Made by a program: the position numbers and the translations under genes. The notes below the pieces were generated by a model. It made no database searches and was not told where the DNA came from. It was given only the letters and a program-made list of their open reading frames with translations. From VRUE01 sp963727465 (lineage in GTDB: Bacteria; Actinomycetota; Thermoleophilia; Solirubrobacterales; 70-9): a DNA stretch of 64,000 bases. The stretch covers positions 62,001 to 126,000 of the forward strand of contig CAVSGL010000005.1 in NCBI GenBank assembly GCA_963727465.1, given 5' to 3'. Shown here piece after piece: positions 48,263 to 58,022 of the stretch; position 1 is the stretch's first letter; each line of letters begins with the position of its first letter.

Positions 48263-48631
48263 ATGGACTCGATGCAAGATCCTTCGGTGGCGGCCGAGCA
48301 GGCGCGGCAGCGGCTGCACGAAGAGATCGAGCGGGTGCGCAGCGGCGTCGAGGAGATGCTCGCCGAGCAGGGCGACGACCACGACCATGCCGAGCTGCGC
48401 AGGGAGCTCGCAGAGATCCGCAAGGAGAGCAAGCGCTACGTCAAGAAGCGCGTAGCCAAGGCCGAGCGCCGCACCAACAAACGCCTCGGCGCGATCGAAC
48501 GCCGTATCGACCAGGTCGAGCAGGACCGCCAGCACGCCGAGTGGCGCATCCACACGAACACCGAGCAGATCCTCGACGGCCTGCTCAAAGAGGTACGAGC
48601 CATCGCGGATCTCCTAACCCGCGTGAAGTAG
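48263..48631 (+). CDS. Coiled-coil protein, hypothetical
   Basis: 122 aa, highly charged, helical over the whole length: AAEQARQRLHEEIERVRSGVEEML, ELRRELAEIRKESKRYVKKRVAKAERRTNKRLGAIERRIDQVEQD. Long coiled coil, no TM segment. ATG start. It converges on gltB, ending 6 bp from it. Function unknown. Confidence 0.7.
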   Translation: MDSMQDPSVAAEQARQRLHEEIERVRSGVEEMLAEQGDDHDHAELRRELAEIRKESKRYVKKRVAKAERRTNKRLGAIERRIDQVEQDRQHAEWRIHTNTEQILDGLLKEVRAIADLLTRVK

Positions 48632-48637
48632 GCGCGC

Positions 48638-51600
48638 CTACTCCGTGGAGATGGACGGATCCGCCTGCACCTTGTGCGGGACGACCATGAGGAAGTTCTG
48701 CGCGGCGTCGGCGGCCAGGGAGCCGATCCGCTCGGCCTCCTCGTCCTGTCCGGTGGCGCGCAGCTCCTCGGCGTAGTGGCCGAGCAGGTCTTCGACGTCG
48801 AGGCGGCCCTCGTCGTCGATCTCCTTGAGCTCGACTTTGGCGCCCTCGCCCAGCCGCGCCTGGATCGCGTCGCGGTCGATGCCGAAGGCGTTGTGGCGCA
48901 CGTAGACGCGCCCGCCGGTCATCCCGGCGCAGGCCCAGGGGCCGAGGTCGCCGAGCACGATCGCCCGGCCCGAGGTCATGTACTCGAAGGCGAAGCCCTT
49001 GGCGTTGGCGCGGTCGACGAGGCAGCCGCGGCTGTCGTCCAGATCCTCCTCCGGCTCGCCGCCGAGCACGACGTCGGCGCCGGAGAGGCGGATGCAGAAG
49101 CGCGAGTCGGCCGAGCCCTGGACGAAGAGGCGGCCGCGCTGGGCGCCGTAGGCGAAGGACTTGCCGACCGAGCCGTTGAGCCGGCGGCCCTTGGCGCCCT
49201 CGCCCTTGAGCACGGCCACGGTGCCGCCCAGCATCGTCTTGCCGACGCCGTCCTGGGCGCCGCCCTCGACCCGGATCGAGACGCCGTATGAGTTGAAGGC
49301 GCCGAGCCCCTGGCCGGCGACCGAGCCGCCGTTGAACTCGAGGTCGGCGAGCACGTCCTCGTTCGACTCGGGGCCGCCGTCGAAGATGCGGGCGCGGGCG
49401 ATCGCCCCGGAGAGCTCGGTGCCGAGCACGCGGTCGTTGGCGTCGGTGGCGCGCGGGAAGCGGCTGGTCACGGTGCCGCCGCCGGAGCAGACTTCGCCGG
49501 CGAGGCCGGCGATCTGCGCCGAGGCCTGCTTGGCCTCCATGCGGATCGGACGGGCGACGACGAGGCCGGCCTCGGCCCGCTCCTCGGCGATCTCCTCGGC
49601 CACCGGCAGGTCGAGCGGCTCGAGGTCGAGGAACTCCTCCAGCGGCGTGATCAGCGGCGCCAGGTCGATCTGCTCGTGGTGGGAGACCTGCTCGAGCAGG
49701 TCGTAGCGGCCGACCAGGTCCTGGGCGCGCTCGTAGCCGAGCGAGGCGACGACCTGCTTGACCTCCTCGCCCATCGCCGCGAAGAAGCGGGCGCAGCTCT
49801 CCGCCGCCAGGTCGACCTCCTGCGGGGTGAACTTCTTCAGCCCGTGCTCCTGCGCCTGCTCGGTCGTCTCGATCTGGGTGGCGATGCCGACGTGGCAGGT
49901 GTCGAGCTGGCAGCCGCGGCAGATCGTGCAGCCGAGGCTGACCATCGCCAGAGTGCCGAAGCCGACCCGGTTGGCGCCGAGGCAGTGCAGCTTGACGACA
50001 TCGTGGCCGGTGCGGTAGCCGCCGTCGGCCCAGATCTCGACCCGGTTGCGCAGCCCGGCCTCCATCAGCGCCCGGTGCACCGCGCGGGTGCCGACGTCCG
50101 AGGGCAGGCCGACGTGGCGCAGGGCGTGCTGGCGGGCGGCGCCGGTGCCGCCCTCGAAGCCCGAGAGGGTGATGATGTCGGCACCCGCCTTGGCGATCCC
50201 GAGGCCGATCGTGCCGATGTTCGGCACGACCGGGACCTTGACCGAGACGCGCACGTCGGGGTTGACCGTCTTCAGCTCGTCGATCAGCTCGGCCAGGTCC
50301 TCGATCGAGTAGAGGTCGTGGTTGTTGGAGGGCGAGATCAGGTCGGTGCCGGGCGCGGCGTTGCGCGCCGCGGCGACCTTCTCGGAGACCTTCTTGCCGG
50401 GCAGGTGGCCGCCCTCGCCGGGCTTGGCCCCCTGGCCGATCTTGATCTCGGCGACGTAGGAGGAGTTGATCATCTCCGCCGAGACGCCGAAGCGTCCCGA
50501 GGCGACCTGCTGGCCGCGCCACTTGCGGTACTGCCCGTACATGTCGCGGATCTCGCCGCCCTCGCCGTTGACGCAGAGCACGTTGATCGCCTTCGCCGCC
50601 TCCGCGTAGGCGCGGAACGCGGGCTCGGACTGCGAGCCGAAGCTCATCGAGGAGATCACCACGGGGTAGTCGTGGTGGCCGACTCCGGCGTCCACGGACG
50701 AGGCGTCGGCGAGCGGCTCGCGGTCCCCCTTGAGCCCCATGATGTGGCGCATCGAGATCGGGTTCTGGGCCTCCAGGTCGCGCACCTTCTCGCTGTATTC
50801 GGCGTAGTCGCCGGAACCGTTGGCGGTCGCGATCGCCGCCTTGTAGACCTTGGGGTAGAAGCGGAAGGTCTTGGCCGGTTTCGCCGCCTCGTCGCCGCTG
50901 AGGATGCGGGCGCGCTCGTTGGCGCTCTCGTCGAGCCCGGCGAAGCCGATGCCGCCCCTCTCGGAGGCGGCGAAGGCCTCGGTCTGGAAGATCTCGGCGA
51001 GCTCGGGCCGCACGCCGATCGAGGAGAACTGGCGGGCGTAGCCGCGCACCTCGTGGATGCCGATCGTCGAGATCACTTTCTCGATCCCCTTGGCCAGCGC
51101 CGCGCAGAGGTTGCCGATGTCGGTCTGGTAGTCCTCGACGCAGATCACCTCGACCATCGTGTACGGGCAGACGCCGTTGGCGCCGAGGCCGAGGGCCAGC
51201 ATCGTGTCGTGGACGTTGCGGATCGCCGCCGAGCGCAGGACGATGCCGCAGCGCCGTCGCAGGTTGTCTTCCCCCGGTTCGAGCTTGAACTGCTTCAGCG
51301 CCTGGTCGACGGCGGAGACGGCGAGGTGCGGGTCGAGGAAGCGCCGCTCGCCGTCGTAGACGGTGCGGTCGGTGAGCACCAGCAGCTCGGCCCCGTCGCG
51401 GACCTTCTTCACCGCCTCCTGCTTGATCCGTTCGACCGCGCCCTTGGTCGTCTCCGACTCGAGCAGCGAGATGTCGACCGCGTCGGCGCGGCCGCGGAAC
51501 TCCTCCCAGAGGTCCTCGAGCAGGTAGGTCTGGTTCTCGCGCGCGATCTTGCGGTAGGTCTTGTCGGAGAGCGGCGCCATCCCGTGGTGGCCGCCGAGGA

Positions 51601-53320
51601 TCACCGGGAACGAGGTCTCGACCGTGCCCGTGTCCTCGCCGGCGGCGCCGATCGAGGGGCGGCGGCCGAAGACCGAGCGGGTCGAGAAGTGCTCCATCTC
51701 GCGCTCGCGGTCGATCGCCGGGTTGGTGACGACGGCGACCGTCTCCTTGAAGTAGTCGGCGAGGTTCTGGCGCTCGGGCGAGAGCGCCGCCAGCGGGCCG
51801 TCGTAGCCGAGCGAGCCGACCGGCTCGGCCCCGTTGGAGGCCATCTGCTGGACAAGTTTGACGTCGTCGCGCTGCCAGCCGAAGCCGGCGAGGATGCGGT
51901 CCTCGACCTTGACCGGCTCTTCGGGACCGGCGTCGGAGTAGCCGGGCACGTCGCCGCCCTCCAGCGGCCCGCCGGTCTCCAGCGCGCGGTCGTAGGCCGC
52001 CGCCTCCTCGGCTCCGTTGCGGGCCAGCCAGCGGTCGCGCACGATGCGCAGCATCTCCGCGTGCGGGCGCAGGGTCGAGCGACGCGCCTCGCGGTCGATC
52101 TCGACCAGCGCCTTCTCGCCCGGGGCGAGCGGCTTCGGCTCGGAGACCATCTCGGCGACGGCGACGACGCCCGGCTCGGAGCTGAAGACGAAGTCCTCGC
52201 CGGTCTCCACCTGCCACAGCGGCCGCAGGCCGAGCGCGTCGGCGGAGAAGGCGCACTCGTCGCCGTGGCGGGCGATCAGCGCCACCGGGCCCTGGGCGAA
52301 GGGGCCCATCGCCTGGCGCAGGTACATGTAGAAGCGGTGCAGGTCCTCGGGCAGCGAGCGGATCTCGTTGACGATCGGCGGCACGACCATCTCCATCGCC
52401 TCGGCGAGGCTGAGCCCGTCGCGGTTTACCAGGGTGGCGATCGTGCGGTTGAGGTCCTGCGAGTCCGAGGAGCCGGGCCGGATCGGCACCCCGAGCATGC
52501 GCGCCTCCTGGCGCAGCTGCGCGATCGTGTTGATCTCGCCGTTGTGGCCGAGCACCGAGAACGGCTGCACCCGTTTGAACGAGGGCCAGGTGTTGGTCGA
52601 GTAGCGGTTGTGGCCGAAGGCGCCGATCGTCTCGAAGCGCTCGTCGCGCAGGTCCGGGTAGTACTCGCCGAGCACCTTCGGCGCCCCCATCACCTTGTAG
52701 ACGCAGACCGTCGCCGAGATCGAGGGGACGTGGACGTCGAGCTCGCGCTCGAGCTCGATCAGCAGGTCGAAGAGCACGCGGTCGCGGTGGGCGGCGTCGG
52801 CGACGAGGCCGCCGATCTGCCAGAAGTGGGGCTCCTCCTCGCGCGCGGTCGGTCCCAGCGCCGGCGAGTCGACCGCGCCGATGCGCTCGGCGAGGATGCG
52901 GAAGCCGCCCTGGCCGAGCAGCTCGCGGGCGTCGTGCTGGACCTTCTCGAGGTCCTGCGAGCGCTCGACGAAGACGTGGGCGACGGCGAAGGCGTCGTCG
53001 AGGGTGAGCGAGGGGTCGTGGCCGCCGGCGCGGACCTCCTCGGCCCAGATCCTGCGCGGGATGTCGACCAGCAGACCGCAGCCGTCGCCCTCGCCGTCGA
53101 CGTTGCCGGCGCGGTGCAGCATCTTCTGAAGCGCCGGGATCGCCCGCTGCACCGGCTCGTGGCTCGGCGTCGCGTCCTTGCGCACCGAGGCGTAGATCGC
53201 GCAGGCGTCCTTGTCCTCGACGCTGGGCGGCGATACGAGCGGCCTGTAGGGACGCTCCGGCGAGTAGCGGAGCGGGGCGCCGCTCTCGCCGTGAAGCTCA
53301 CGGGACTGGGTATCGGACAT
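48638..53320 (-). CDS. gltB: Glutamate synthase large subunit
   Basis: 1560 aa from ATG 53320, chosen because GGAGG is 5 nt in front; a GTG two codons earlier is possible. Class II amidotransferase N-terminus with the nucleophile cysteine in DKDACAIYASV, central domain, FMN-binding synthase domain (SPSNNHDLYSIEDLAELI, KVPVVPNIGTIGLGIAKAGADI), the 3Fe-4S site C-x5-C-x4-C in GCTICRGCQLDTC, and the C-terminal GXGXG beta-helix (GGTVAVLKGEGAKGRRLNGS). It makes two glutamates from glutamine and 2-oxoglutarate. No gltD is adjacent, so electrons may come from ferredoxin or a distant GltD. A consensus promoter lies upstream. Confidence 0.95.
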   Translation of the reverse strand: MSDTQSRELHGESGAPLRYSPERPYRPLVSPPSVEDKDACAIYASVRKDATPSHEPVQRAIPALQKMLHRAGNVDGEGDGCGLLVDIPRRIWAEEVRAGGHDPSLTLDDAFAVAHVFVERSQDLEKVQHDARELLGQGGFRILAERIGAVDSPALGPTAREEEPHFWQIGGLVADAAHRDRVLFDLLIELERELDVHVPSISATVCVYKVMGAPKVLGEYYPDLRDERFETIGAFGHNRYSTNTWPSFKRVQPFSVLGHNGEINTIAQLRQEARMLGVPIRPGSSDSQDLNRTIATLVNRDGLSLAEAMEMVVPPIVNEIRSLPEDLHRFYMYLRQAMGPFAQGPVALIARHGDECAFSADALGLRPLWQVETGEDFVFSSEPGVVAVAEMVSEPKPLAPGEKALVEIDREARRSTLRPHAEMLRIVRDRWLARNGAEEAAAYDRALETGGPLEGGDVPGYSDAGPEEPVKVEDRILAGFGWQRDDVKLVQQMASNGAEPVGSLGYDGPLAALSPERQNLADYFKETVAVVTNPAIDREREMEHFSTRSVFGRRPSIGAAGEDTGTVETSFPVILGGHHGMAPLSDKTYRKIARENQTYLLEDLWEEFRGRADAVDISLLESETTKGAVERIKQEAVKKVRDGAELLVLTDRTVYDGERRFLDPHLAVSAVDQALKQFKLEPGEDNLRRRCGIVLRSAAIRNVHDTMLALGLGANGVCPYTMVEVICVEDYQTDIGNLCAALAKGIEKVISTIGIHEVRGYARQFSSIGVRPELAEIFQTEAFAASERGGIGFAGLDESANERARILSGDEAAKPAKTFRFYPKVYKAAIATANGSGDYAEYSEKVRDLEAQNPISMRHIMGLKGDREPLADASSVDAGVGHHDYPVVISSMSFGSQSEPAFRAYAEAAKAINVLCVNGEGGEIRDMYGQYRKWRGQQVASGRFGVSAEMINSSYVAEIKIGQGAKPGEGGHLPGKKVSEKVAAARNAAPGTDLISPSNNHDLYSIEDLAELIDELKTVNPDVRVSVKVPVVPNIGTIGLGIAKAGADIITLSGFEGGTGAARQHALRHVGLPSDVGTRAVHRALMEAGLRNRVEIWADGGYRTGHDVVKLHCLGANRVGFGTLAMVSLGCTICRGCQLDTCHVGIATQIETTEQAQEHGLKKFTPQEVDLAAESCARFFAAMGEEVKQVVASLGYERAQDLVGRYDLLEQVSHHEQIDLAPLITPLEEFLDLEPLDLPVAEEIAEERAEAGLVVARPIRMEAKQASAQIAGLAGEVCSGGGTVTSRFPRATDANDRVLGTELSGAIARARIFDGGPESNEDVLADLEFNGGSVAGQGLGAFNSYGVSIRVEGGAQDGVGKTMLGGTVAVLKGEGAKGRRLNGSVGKSFAYGAQRGRLFVQGSADSRFCIRLSGADVVLGGEPEEDLDDSRGCLVDRANAKGFAFEYMTSGRAIVLGDLGPWACAGMTGGRVYVRHNAFGIDRDAIQARLGEGAKVELKEIDDEGRLDVEDLLGHYAEELRATGQDEEAERIGSLAADAAQNFLMVVPHKVQADPSISTE

Positions 53321-53382
53321 CTCCACCTCCCGGTTTCCGCGCCTTCTTCGAGCGGGCGCGCGACGGGTTTGCAGGTTGCCGG

Positions 53383-53411
53383 ATTATAGGGCGAGACCGC
53401 ACCACCCCCAA
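53383..53411 (-). promoter_or_regulatory. Sigma-70-type promoter of gltB
   Basis: On the minus strand: TTGGGG (53411-53406), 17 nt, TATAAT (53388-53383). The -10 is a perfect consensus, rare in this GC-rich DNA. The start codon is 63 bp downstream. Confidence 0.7.
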
Positions 53412-53466
53412 GCGCGGTCGAGTTTATCGCCGCATAGCGGGGAAAACCTCTACCGCGGTCGGTCGG

Positions 53467-53841
53467 TCAGGCCCAGCCCATCGGCTCGTAGCCGCCCTCG
53501 GGCTGGACGCCGATCAGCAGGGCGGTGACGGGGGCGTCGGAGCGGTTGAGGATCGTGCGCGTCGCCGGCGGCTCGATCGAGGCGAAGGTGCCGGCGGGCG
53601 CCGGGTGCTCCTCGCCCTCGATCTTGAACACCGCGTCCCCTTCGAGGATCGCGTAGAGCTCGACCTGGCCGCTCTCGGCCTCGTCGTGCTCGGGAATCTG
53701 GCCGCCGGGGCCGATCTCGACCAGGTTGAAGCCGAAGGCGGAGGTGCCGAGCGCCTTGCGCGCGAGCTTCCAGGTCGCCTCGCCCGAGCCCTCCATCGAC
53801 TCGAACTCGTCGCGGTGCTTGATCGTGTAGCCGCCGGCCAT
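53467..53841 (-). CDS. Cupin-domain protein
   Basis: 124 aa. A single cupin: GFNLVEIGPGGQIPEHDEAESGQVELYAILEGDAVFKIE and PAPAGTFASIEPPATRTILNRS. The first cupin motif has one His and Glu (PEHDEAESGQVE), consistent with a metal site. The substrate is unknown. It is 5 bp downstream of the TolB-like gene on the same strand, at the end of the thr operon. Confidence 0.8.
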   Translation of the reverse strand: MAGGYTIKHRDEFESMEGSGEATWKLARKALGTSAFGFNLVEIGPGGQIPEHDEAESGQVELYAILEGDAVFKIEGEEHPAPAGTFASIEPPATRTILNRSDAPVTALLIGVQPEGGYEPMGWA

Positions 53842-53846
53842 CTCGC

Positions 53847-54878
53847 TCAGCCTCCCAAGCTCGGTTCGAAGGCGTTCCTGGCGAGCACCTTCGGCCTGCC
53901 GTGGGGGTAGGGGACGGTGCCGATGTTGTTGCCGGGACCCGGTTCGAAGCCGCGGGTCGAGCCGATCACGCGCTTGCCGTCGGCGGTGAAGCCGGTGCCG
54001 ATGAAACCCTGCTCGGTCGCTTCGACCAGCGGGCGCTGGGCGCCGGTCCTCGGGTTGACCGCGACCGCGTAGGTCAGGTCCTGGCCGCCGAACTGGGCGA
54101 GCAGGCGGTTGCCGGAAGGCGACCAGGCAGTCGGCGCAAGGCCGACGGCGAGCGGGCTTACCCTGGTGCGGGTGAGGCGCCTGACCTGCTTCCCGGCCGG
54201 GTTCATCAGGTAGAGCTCGTTCTTGGGGCCGTACCTGCGCTGCTTCGCGCCGAGCTGCCTGGCGAAGACGATCTTGCCGTTCGGCCCCCAGACCGGATTG
54301 GTCGAGCGATGGTCCCGAGTGAGGCGGACCGGGTTGCCGGCCTCGGTGCCGAATCGGAAGACGTCGCTGCGCGGGGGATACCTTTCGTTTGGGGCGCGCC
54401 CGTAGACGAGCTGCCCGCCGTCGGGATCGAAGCTGACGCCGTTGAAGTAACCCCTGGCGATGGTGCGCTGGGCGCCGGTAACGGTGTCGATCAGGGCGAG
54501 GCGCTGCTTGCCGAGATCGGGACCGAGCACCGCCGCAACCGACTTCGAGTCGGGCGACCAGGCGAAGACGTAGGGATTGCGCCAGCCCTTGACCAGCGTG
54601 CTCGGCGGGGCGCTGCGGTCGGCCGGCGCCAGCACCAGTTCCGGCTGCGCCCTGCGCCCGTTCCCTTCGTGCATCAGGGCGACGATCTGCCCGTCGGGCG
54701 AGACCCGCGGGTTCGACCCGGCAAGGAGCTTGTGCGCCTGCTTGCCGTTGTCGTTCGCCACCCAGACCTGGGGGTTGAACGGCTTGCGCACGAAGGCGAG
54801 CGTCGCGTGGGCAGTCCCCGGGAGCGCGAGGACGGCGGTGGACAGAGCGGCGAGGACGACCAGCTTGAGCTTTTGCAC
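53847..54878 (-). CDS. TolB-like beta-propeller protein, secreted
   Basis: 343 aa. Signal peptide (LKLVVLAALSTAVLALPGTAHA). The mature protein is made of PD40/WD40-like repeats: NDNGKQAHKLLAGSNPRVSPDGQIVAL, FAWSPDSKSVAAVL, GVSFDPDGGQLVYG, TNPVWGPNGKIVFA, AWSPSGNRLLAQF, GFTADGKRVIGS. It is a six-blade or so propeller as in the C-terminal part of TolB. A role in binding or scaffolding outside the membrane is usual. It is downstream of thrB by 55 bp, no functional link apparent. Confidence 0.8.
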   Translation of the reverse strand: MQKLKLVVLAALSTAVLALPGTAHATLAFVRKPFNPQVWVANDNGKQAHKLLAGSNPRVSPDGQIVALMHEGNGRRAQPELVLAPADRSAPPSTLVKGWRNPYVFAWSPDSKSVAAVLGPDLGKQRLALIDTVTGAQRTIARGYFNGVSFDPDGGQLVYGRAPNERYPPRSDVFRFGTEAGNPVRLTRDHRSTNPVWGPNGKIVFARQLGAKQRRYGPKNELYLMNPAGKQVRRLTRTRVSPLAVGLAPTAWSPSGNRLLAQFGGQDLTYAVAVNPRTGAQRPLVEATEQGFIGTGFTADGKRVIGSTRGFEPGPGNNIGTVPYPHGRPKVLARNAFEPSLGG

Positions 54879-54933
54879 CGGTCGATCGTATTACCGCGAG
54901 CGGCCCACGTCGAGGGCGGGCCGGACGACCGTC

Positions 54934-55815
54934 CTACAACTCGGGCACGTCGGCGCCGTGCGGGGTGAAGGGGACGCGGCGGACGTCGGCCCAGCCGGCG
55001 CAGCGGGTTTCCAGCTCGGCGCTGACCTTGCCGGCGTCCTGCCAGGTGGTCCAGACGAGGACGGTGGGCCCGGCGCCGGAGATCGTCGCGCCGAGCGCGC
55101 CGAGCTCGCGGGCGGACTCGACCAGCTCGATCGAGCGCGGGTAGAGGTCGCGCCGGCGCGGCTGGTGGATGCGGTCGACGAGGCCGGAGGCCAGCAGGTC
55201 GAGGTCGGCGCCCCGCAGGCCGAGGACGAGGCGCGAGGCGGCGGCGACGTTGGCGACGGCGTCCTCCAGCGGCAGCTCGGCCGGAATCGCCTCGCGAGCG
55301 CGCTCGGTCGGCACCTCCTCGTCGGGGACGACGAGGATGCCCTCGAGGCCGTTGGGTGGATCGAAGCGGGCGGCGCGCGGGGCGCCCTCCGGATCGCGAT
55401 CGCAGACGACGAAGCCGCCGTAGATCGCCGCGGCGACGTTGTCGGGATGTCCCTCGAGCTCGCTCGCGCGGACGAGCAGCTCCTCGTCGCTCAGCGCCAG
55501 CTCGTAGAGATGGTCGGCGGCGACCAGGCCGGCGACGATCGCCGCGGCGCTGGAGCCGAGCCCGCGACCGAGCGGGATCGCCCGCCCGAGGCGGAAGGCG
55601 ATGCCGTCGGCGGAGTGCAGGGTCTCGAAGGCCCGCACCAGCAGGTTGTCGCGGCCCGTGGGCAGCTCGAGGTCGCCCGGGTCGAAGCAGAACTCGCCCG
55701 TCTCCTCAACCTCGAGCTCGAGAAAGAGGTCGAGCGCCGCCGCCATCACGTCGTAGCCCGGCCCGAGGTTGGCCGAGGAGGCGGGCACGCGGACGAGCCG
55801 CCGGCGCGCGGTCAC
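54934..55815 (-). CDS. thrB: Homoserine kinase
   Basis: 293 aa from GTG 55815 (MTARRRLVRVPASSANLGPGYD), the normal start of ThrB. GHMP-kinase motifs: SSANLGPGYDVMA, IPLGRGLGSSAAAIVAG (ATP loop), and GATISGAGPTVLVW. It phosphorylates homoserine for ThrC. The frame is open far upstream through the C-terminus of the broken ATPase gene without a stop, so the sequence as given encodes an ATPase-tail-ThrB fusion; a frame indel upstream is the more likely explanation (see that gene). Completes the lysA-hom-thrC-thrB operon. Confidence 0.93.
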   Translation of the reverse strand: MTARRRLVRVPASSANLGPGYDVMAAALDLFLELEVEETGEFCFDPGDLELPTGRDNLLVRAFETLHSADGIAFRLGRAIPLGRGLGSSAAAIVAGLVAADHLYELALSDEELLVRASELEGHPDNVAAAIYGGFVVCDRDPEGAPRAARFDPPNGLEGILVVPDEEVPTERAREAIPAELPLEDAVANVAAASRLVLGLRGADLDLLASGLVDRIHQPRRRDLYPRSIELVESARELGALGATISGAGPTVLVWTTWQDAGKVSAELETRCAGWADVRRVPFTPHGADVPEL

Positions 55816-56945
55816 CGGTCCTTGCCTCCCTTCGAGCTGCACGATCCACTCGGAAAGGAGCGGATCGACGAGCCGCCAGCGCTCGCCCACCTTGTGCAGA
55901 TGGCCGGCGCGAGCAAGCGCGTCCCGCGCATGCTGTGCGCCACCCTTGGACAGATTGAAACGCTCCAGCGTCCTCTCCCCGAAGAGTGGCCCCAGGTCCA
56001 GTGCGAGCGCCGCCATGACGGCCTGCTCCTTTTTCTCCAGAGAGCCCCAGGTTGCCTGCAATGCCTCCGCGTGGTCCGAAAAGACCGCCGCCACGGCCTG
56101 CTGCCAGCGCTCCGGCGTCGCTACGTCCGTTTGCGGGGGTCTGCTCCCATAGCGCATGAGCGAGCAGCATCGCCCGCTGAGGGTGGCCATCGGCAAAGTC
56201 GAGCAGGGCGTTCATGACTGGCATCGCGTCTCGTTCGGCAGCTTCAAAGCGCTCGCCGATGTATTCGACCAGAGTCCGAGTCCTCCAGCGGACCCAGCCT
56301 GATCGCACGAGCCTGCCCGAAGAACGGGCGCTCGTAGGCGCCAAAGAGGTGCTCCATCAGGCCCGGGTGCGAACCGGCGAAAACGTAACTGGCCGCGTCG
56401 CCATGGTGCTGAATCCGGCTGCGGAAGAGTCCGTCGATTCCCTCGCCGACCGCCAGGAGCTCCTGAAACTCGTCGAAGGCGACGAGCGTCCTCGCGCCGG
56501 TTCTCTCGAACAGCTCCAGAGGCAAGTCCAGAAGCTCCATGAGAACCCGGGAATCGGCTACCGGCGCACCCGCCAACGGGCCGGCCTCGACCCTGACCGG
56601 ACCGGCGCCGACGCTCACCCTTGGGCGCAGGGCCCGCATCGCCGCGTCGGCAGCACGCCGCGCTGGGGTTCGCAAGCTCCGGTAGCCCTTTTCGAGACGG
56701 GCGGCCACGTCGGTCAGCGACAACAGCCCGTAGAAGTCGACCTCGACATAGTTGAGCCCAGCCCGCTCCGCCTCGCGACCGACCCGACGCAAGAGGCTGG
56801 TCTTGCCGTAGCGCCGTGGCGCGGAGAGTCGCGTGGCGTGGCCTCCCTCGGCAAGGGCGACGAGCGTCTCCGCCTCTGCGTCGCGGTCGATCAACTCACC
56901 CGGATCGAGGGGGCGACTGAAGACGAAGGGATTGATCTCAGCCAT
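55816..56945 (-). pseudogene. AAA-type ATP-binding protein, broken by two +1 shifts, inserted between thrC and thrB
   Basis: The first part begins MAEINPFVFSRPLDPGELIDRD, with the P-loop-like RLSAPRRYGKTSLLRRVG and DEFQELLAVGEGIDGLFRS, an ATPase family common in archaea and bacteria. The frame shifts near 56274-56279 to TLVEYIGERFEAAERDAMPV, and again near 56134-56139 (GGGGG run) to TDVATPERWQQAVAAVFSDH and a winged helix (AALALDLGPLFGERTLERFN, LHKVGERWRLVDPLL). A third +1 would produce a TGA overlapping thrB's GTG. A 9-bp palindrome stands 7 bp before the start. Inserted into an otherwise standard threonine operon, so it was acquired; whether it is dead or mis-assembled is open. Confidence 0.75.
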
Positions 56946-56951
56946 CGCCAG

Positions 56952-56972
56952 GTATCGGTTACACCGATACCA
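56952..56972. promoter_or_regulatory. Perfect 9-bp palindrome before the ATPase gene
   Basis: GGTATCGGT-tac-ACCGATACC, between the thrC stop (56993) and the ATPase start (56945). It could be an operator for autoregulation by the ATPase, whose C-terminal part is a winged helix, or a terminator of thrC. CATACT upstream on the minus strand fits a -10 box. Confidence 0.55.
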
Positions 56973-56992
56973 GAAAGTATGGTGCTACCGAA

Positions 56993-58022
56993 CTAATCGA
57001 ACACCGCCCGCTCGACCGCGCTGAGGTCGTTCTCGCAGGCGATCACCTGAGGGGCCTTGGAGAGCGCCGTGTCGGGGTCCTTGAGGCCGTGGCCGGTGAG
57101 CACGCAGACGACCGTCTCCGGCGGCGCCGAGCCCTCGGCGACGGGCAGCCCGTGGGCGAGCAGGCCGGCCACCGAGGCCGCCGAGGCCGGCTCGCAGAAG
57201 ACGCCCTCGCTGGCCGCCAGCCAGCGGTAGGCGTCGAGGATCTGCTCGTCGGAGACGGCGGCGACGCGGCCGCGCGAGGCGGTGAAGGCGGCCATCGCCT
57301 CCTCCCAGCGGGCCGGGTTGCCGATGCGGATCGCCGAGGCGACGGTCTCCGGCGCCGCGACCGGTTCGCCGTGGACCAGCGGCGCCGCGCCCTCGGCCTG
57401 GAAGCCGTAGACGATCGGCGCCGTGCCGAGCTCGGCGAAGCCCTGCCAGTAGGCGGTCACGTTGCCCGCGTTGCCGACCGGGATCGCCAGCGCCCCCGGC
57501 GCCTCACCGAGCTCCTCGACGACCTCGAACGCCGCGGTCTTCTGCCCCTCGATGCGGAACGGGTTGACCGAGTTGACCAGCTCGATCGGGTGCTTTTCGG
57601 CCAGCTCGCGCACGATCTGAAGCGCCTCGTCGAAGTTGCCCCGCAGGGCGATCACGCGGGCGCCGTGCATCAGCGCCTGCGCCAGCTTGCCGATCGCGAT
57701 CTTGCCCTCGGGCACGATCACCGCGCCGCGCATCCCGGCGCGCGCCGCGTAGGCCGCGGCGCTGGCGGCCGTGTTGCCGGTCGAGGCGCAGATCACCGCC
57801 TCCGCCCCCCTTCCCTTGGCCCGCGAGACCGCCACCGTCATCCCGCGGTCCTTGAACGACCCCGTCGGGTTCGCGCCCTCGAACTTGAGGTAGGCGCGCG
57901 CGCCGATCCGCTCGGAGAGCCGCGGCGCCTCGATCAGCGGCGTCGACCCCTCGTTGAGGGAGACGACGGGGTCACCCTGCTCGAGCGGCAGCCGGTCGCG
58001 GAACCGCTCGATCAGCGGGCAT
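56993..58022 (-). CDS. thrC: Threonine synthase (one +1 frame break at the start)
   Basis: About 342 aa. NEGSTPLIEAPRLSERIGARAYLKFEGANPTGSFKDRG with the PLP lysine in SFKDRG, then ICASTGNTAASAAAYAARAG, a Gly-rich phosphate loop IPVGNAGNVTAYW and ILDAYRWLAASEGVFCEPASAAS. No ATG, GTG or TTG is available in this frame before residue 65 or so. The expected MPLIERFRDRLPL can be read if one C is removed from CCC (58017-58019 complement), giving ATG at 58022. That ATG is in the hom frame, so the corrected sequence would fuse Hom and ThrC unless hom has a second error. Confidence 0.9.

Noticed and set aside
49676..53389. Very long open frame (1237 codons) on the plus strand, opposite gltB
   Set aside because: It is antisense to a fully conserved glutamate synthase; composition is the Arg/Val/Gly/Asp-rich pattern of a shadow frame in high-GC DNA, with no family features.
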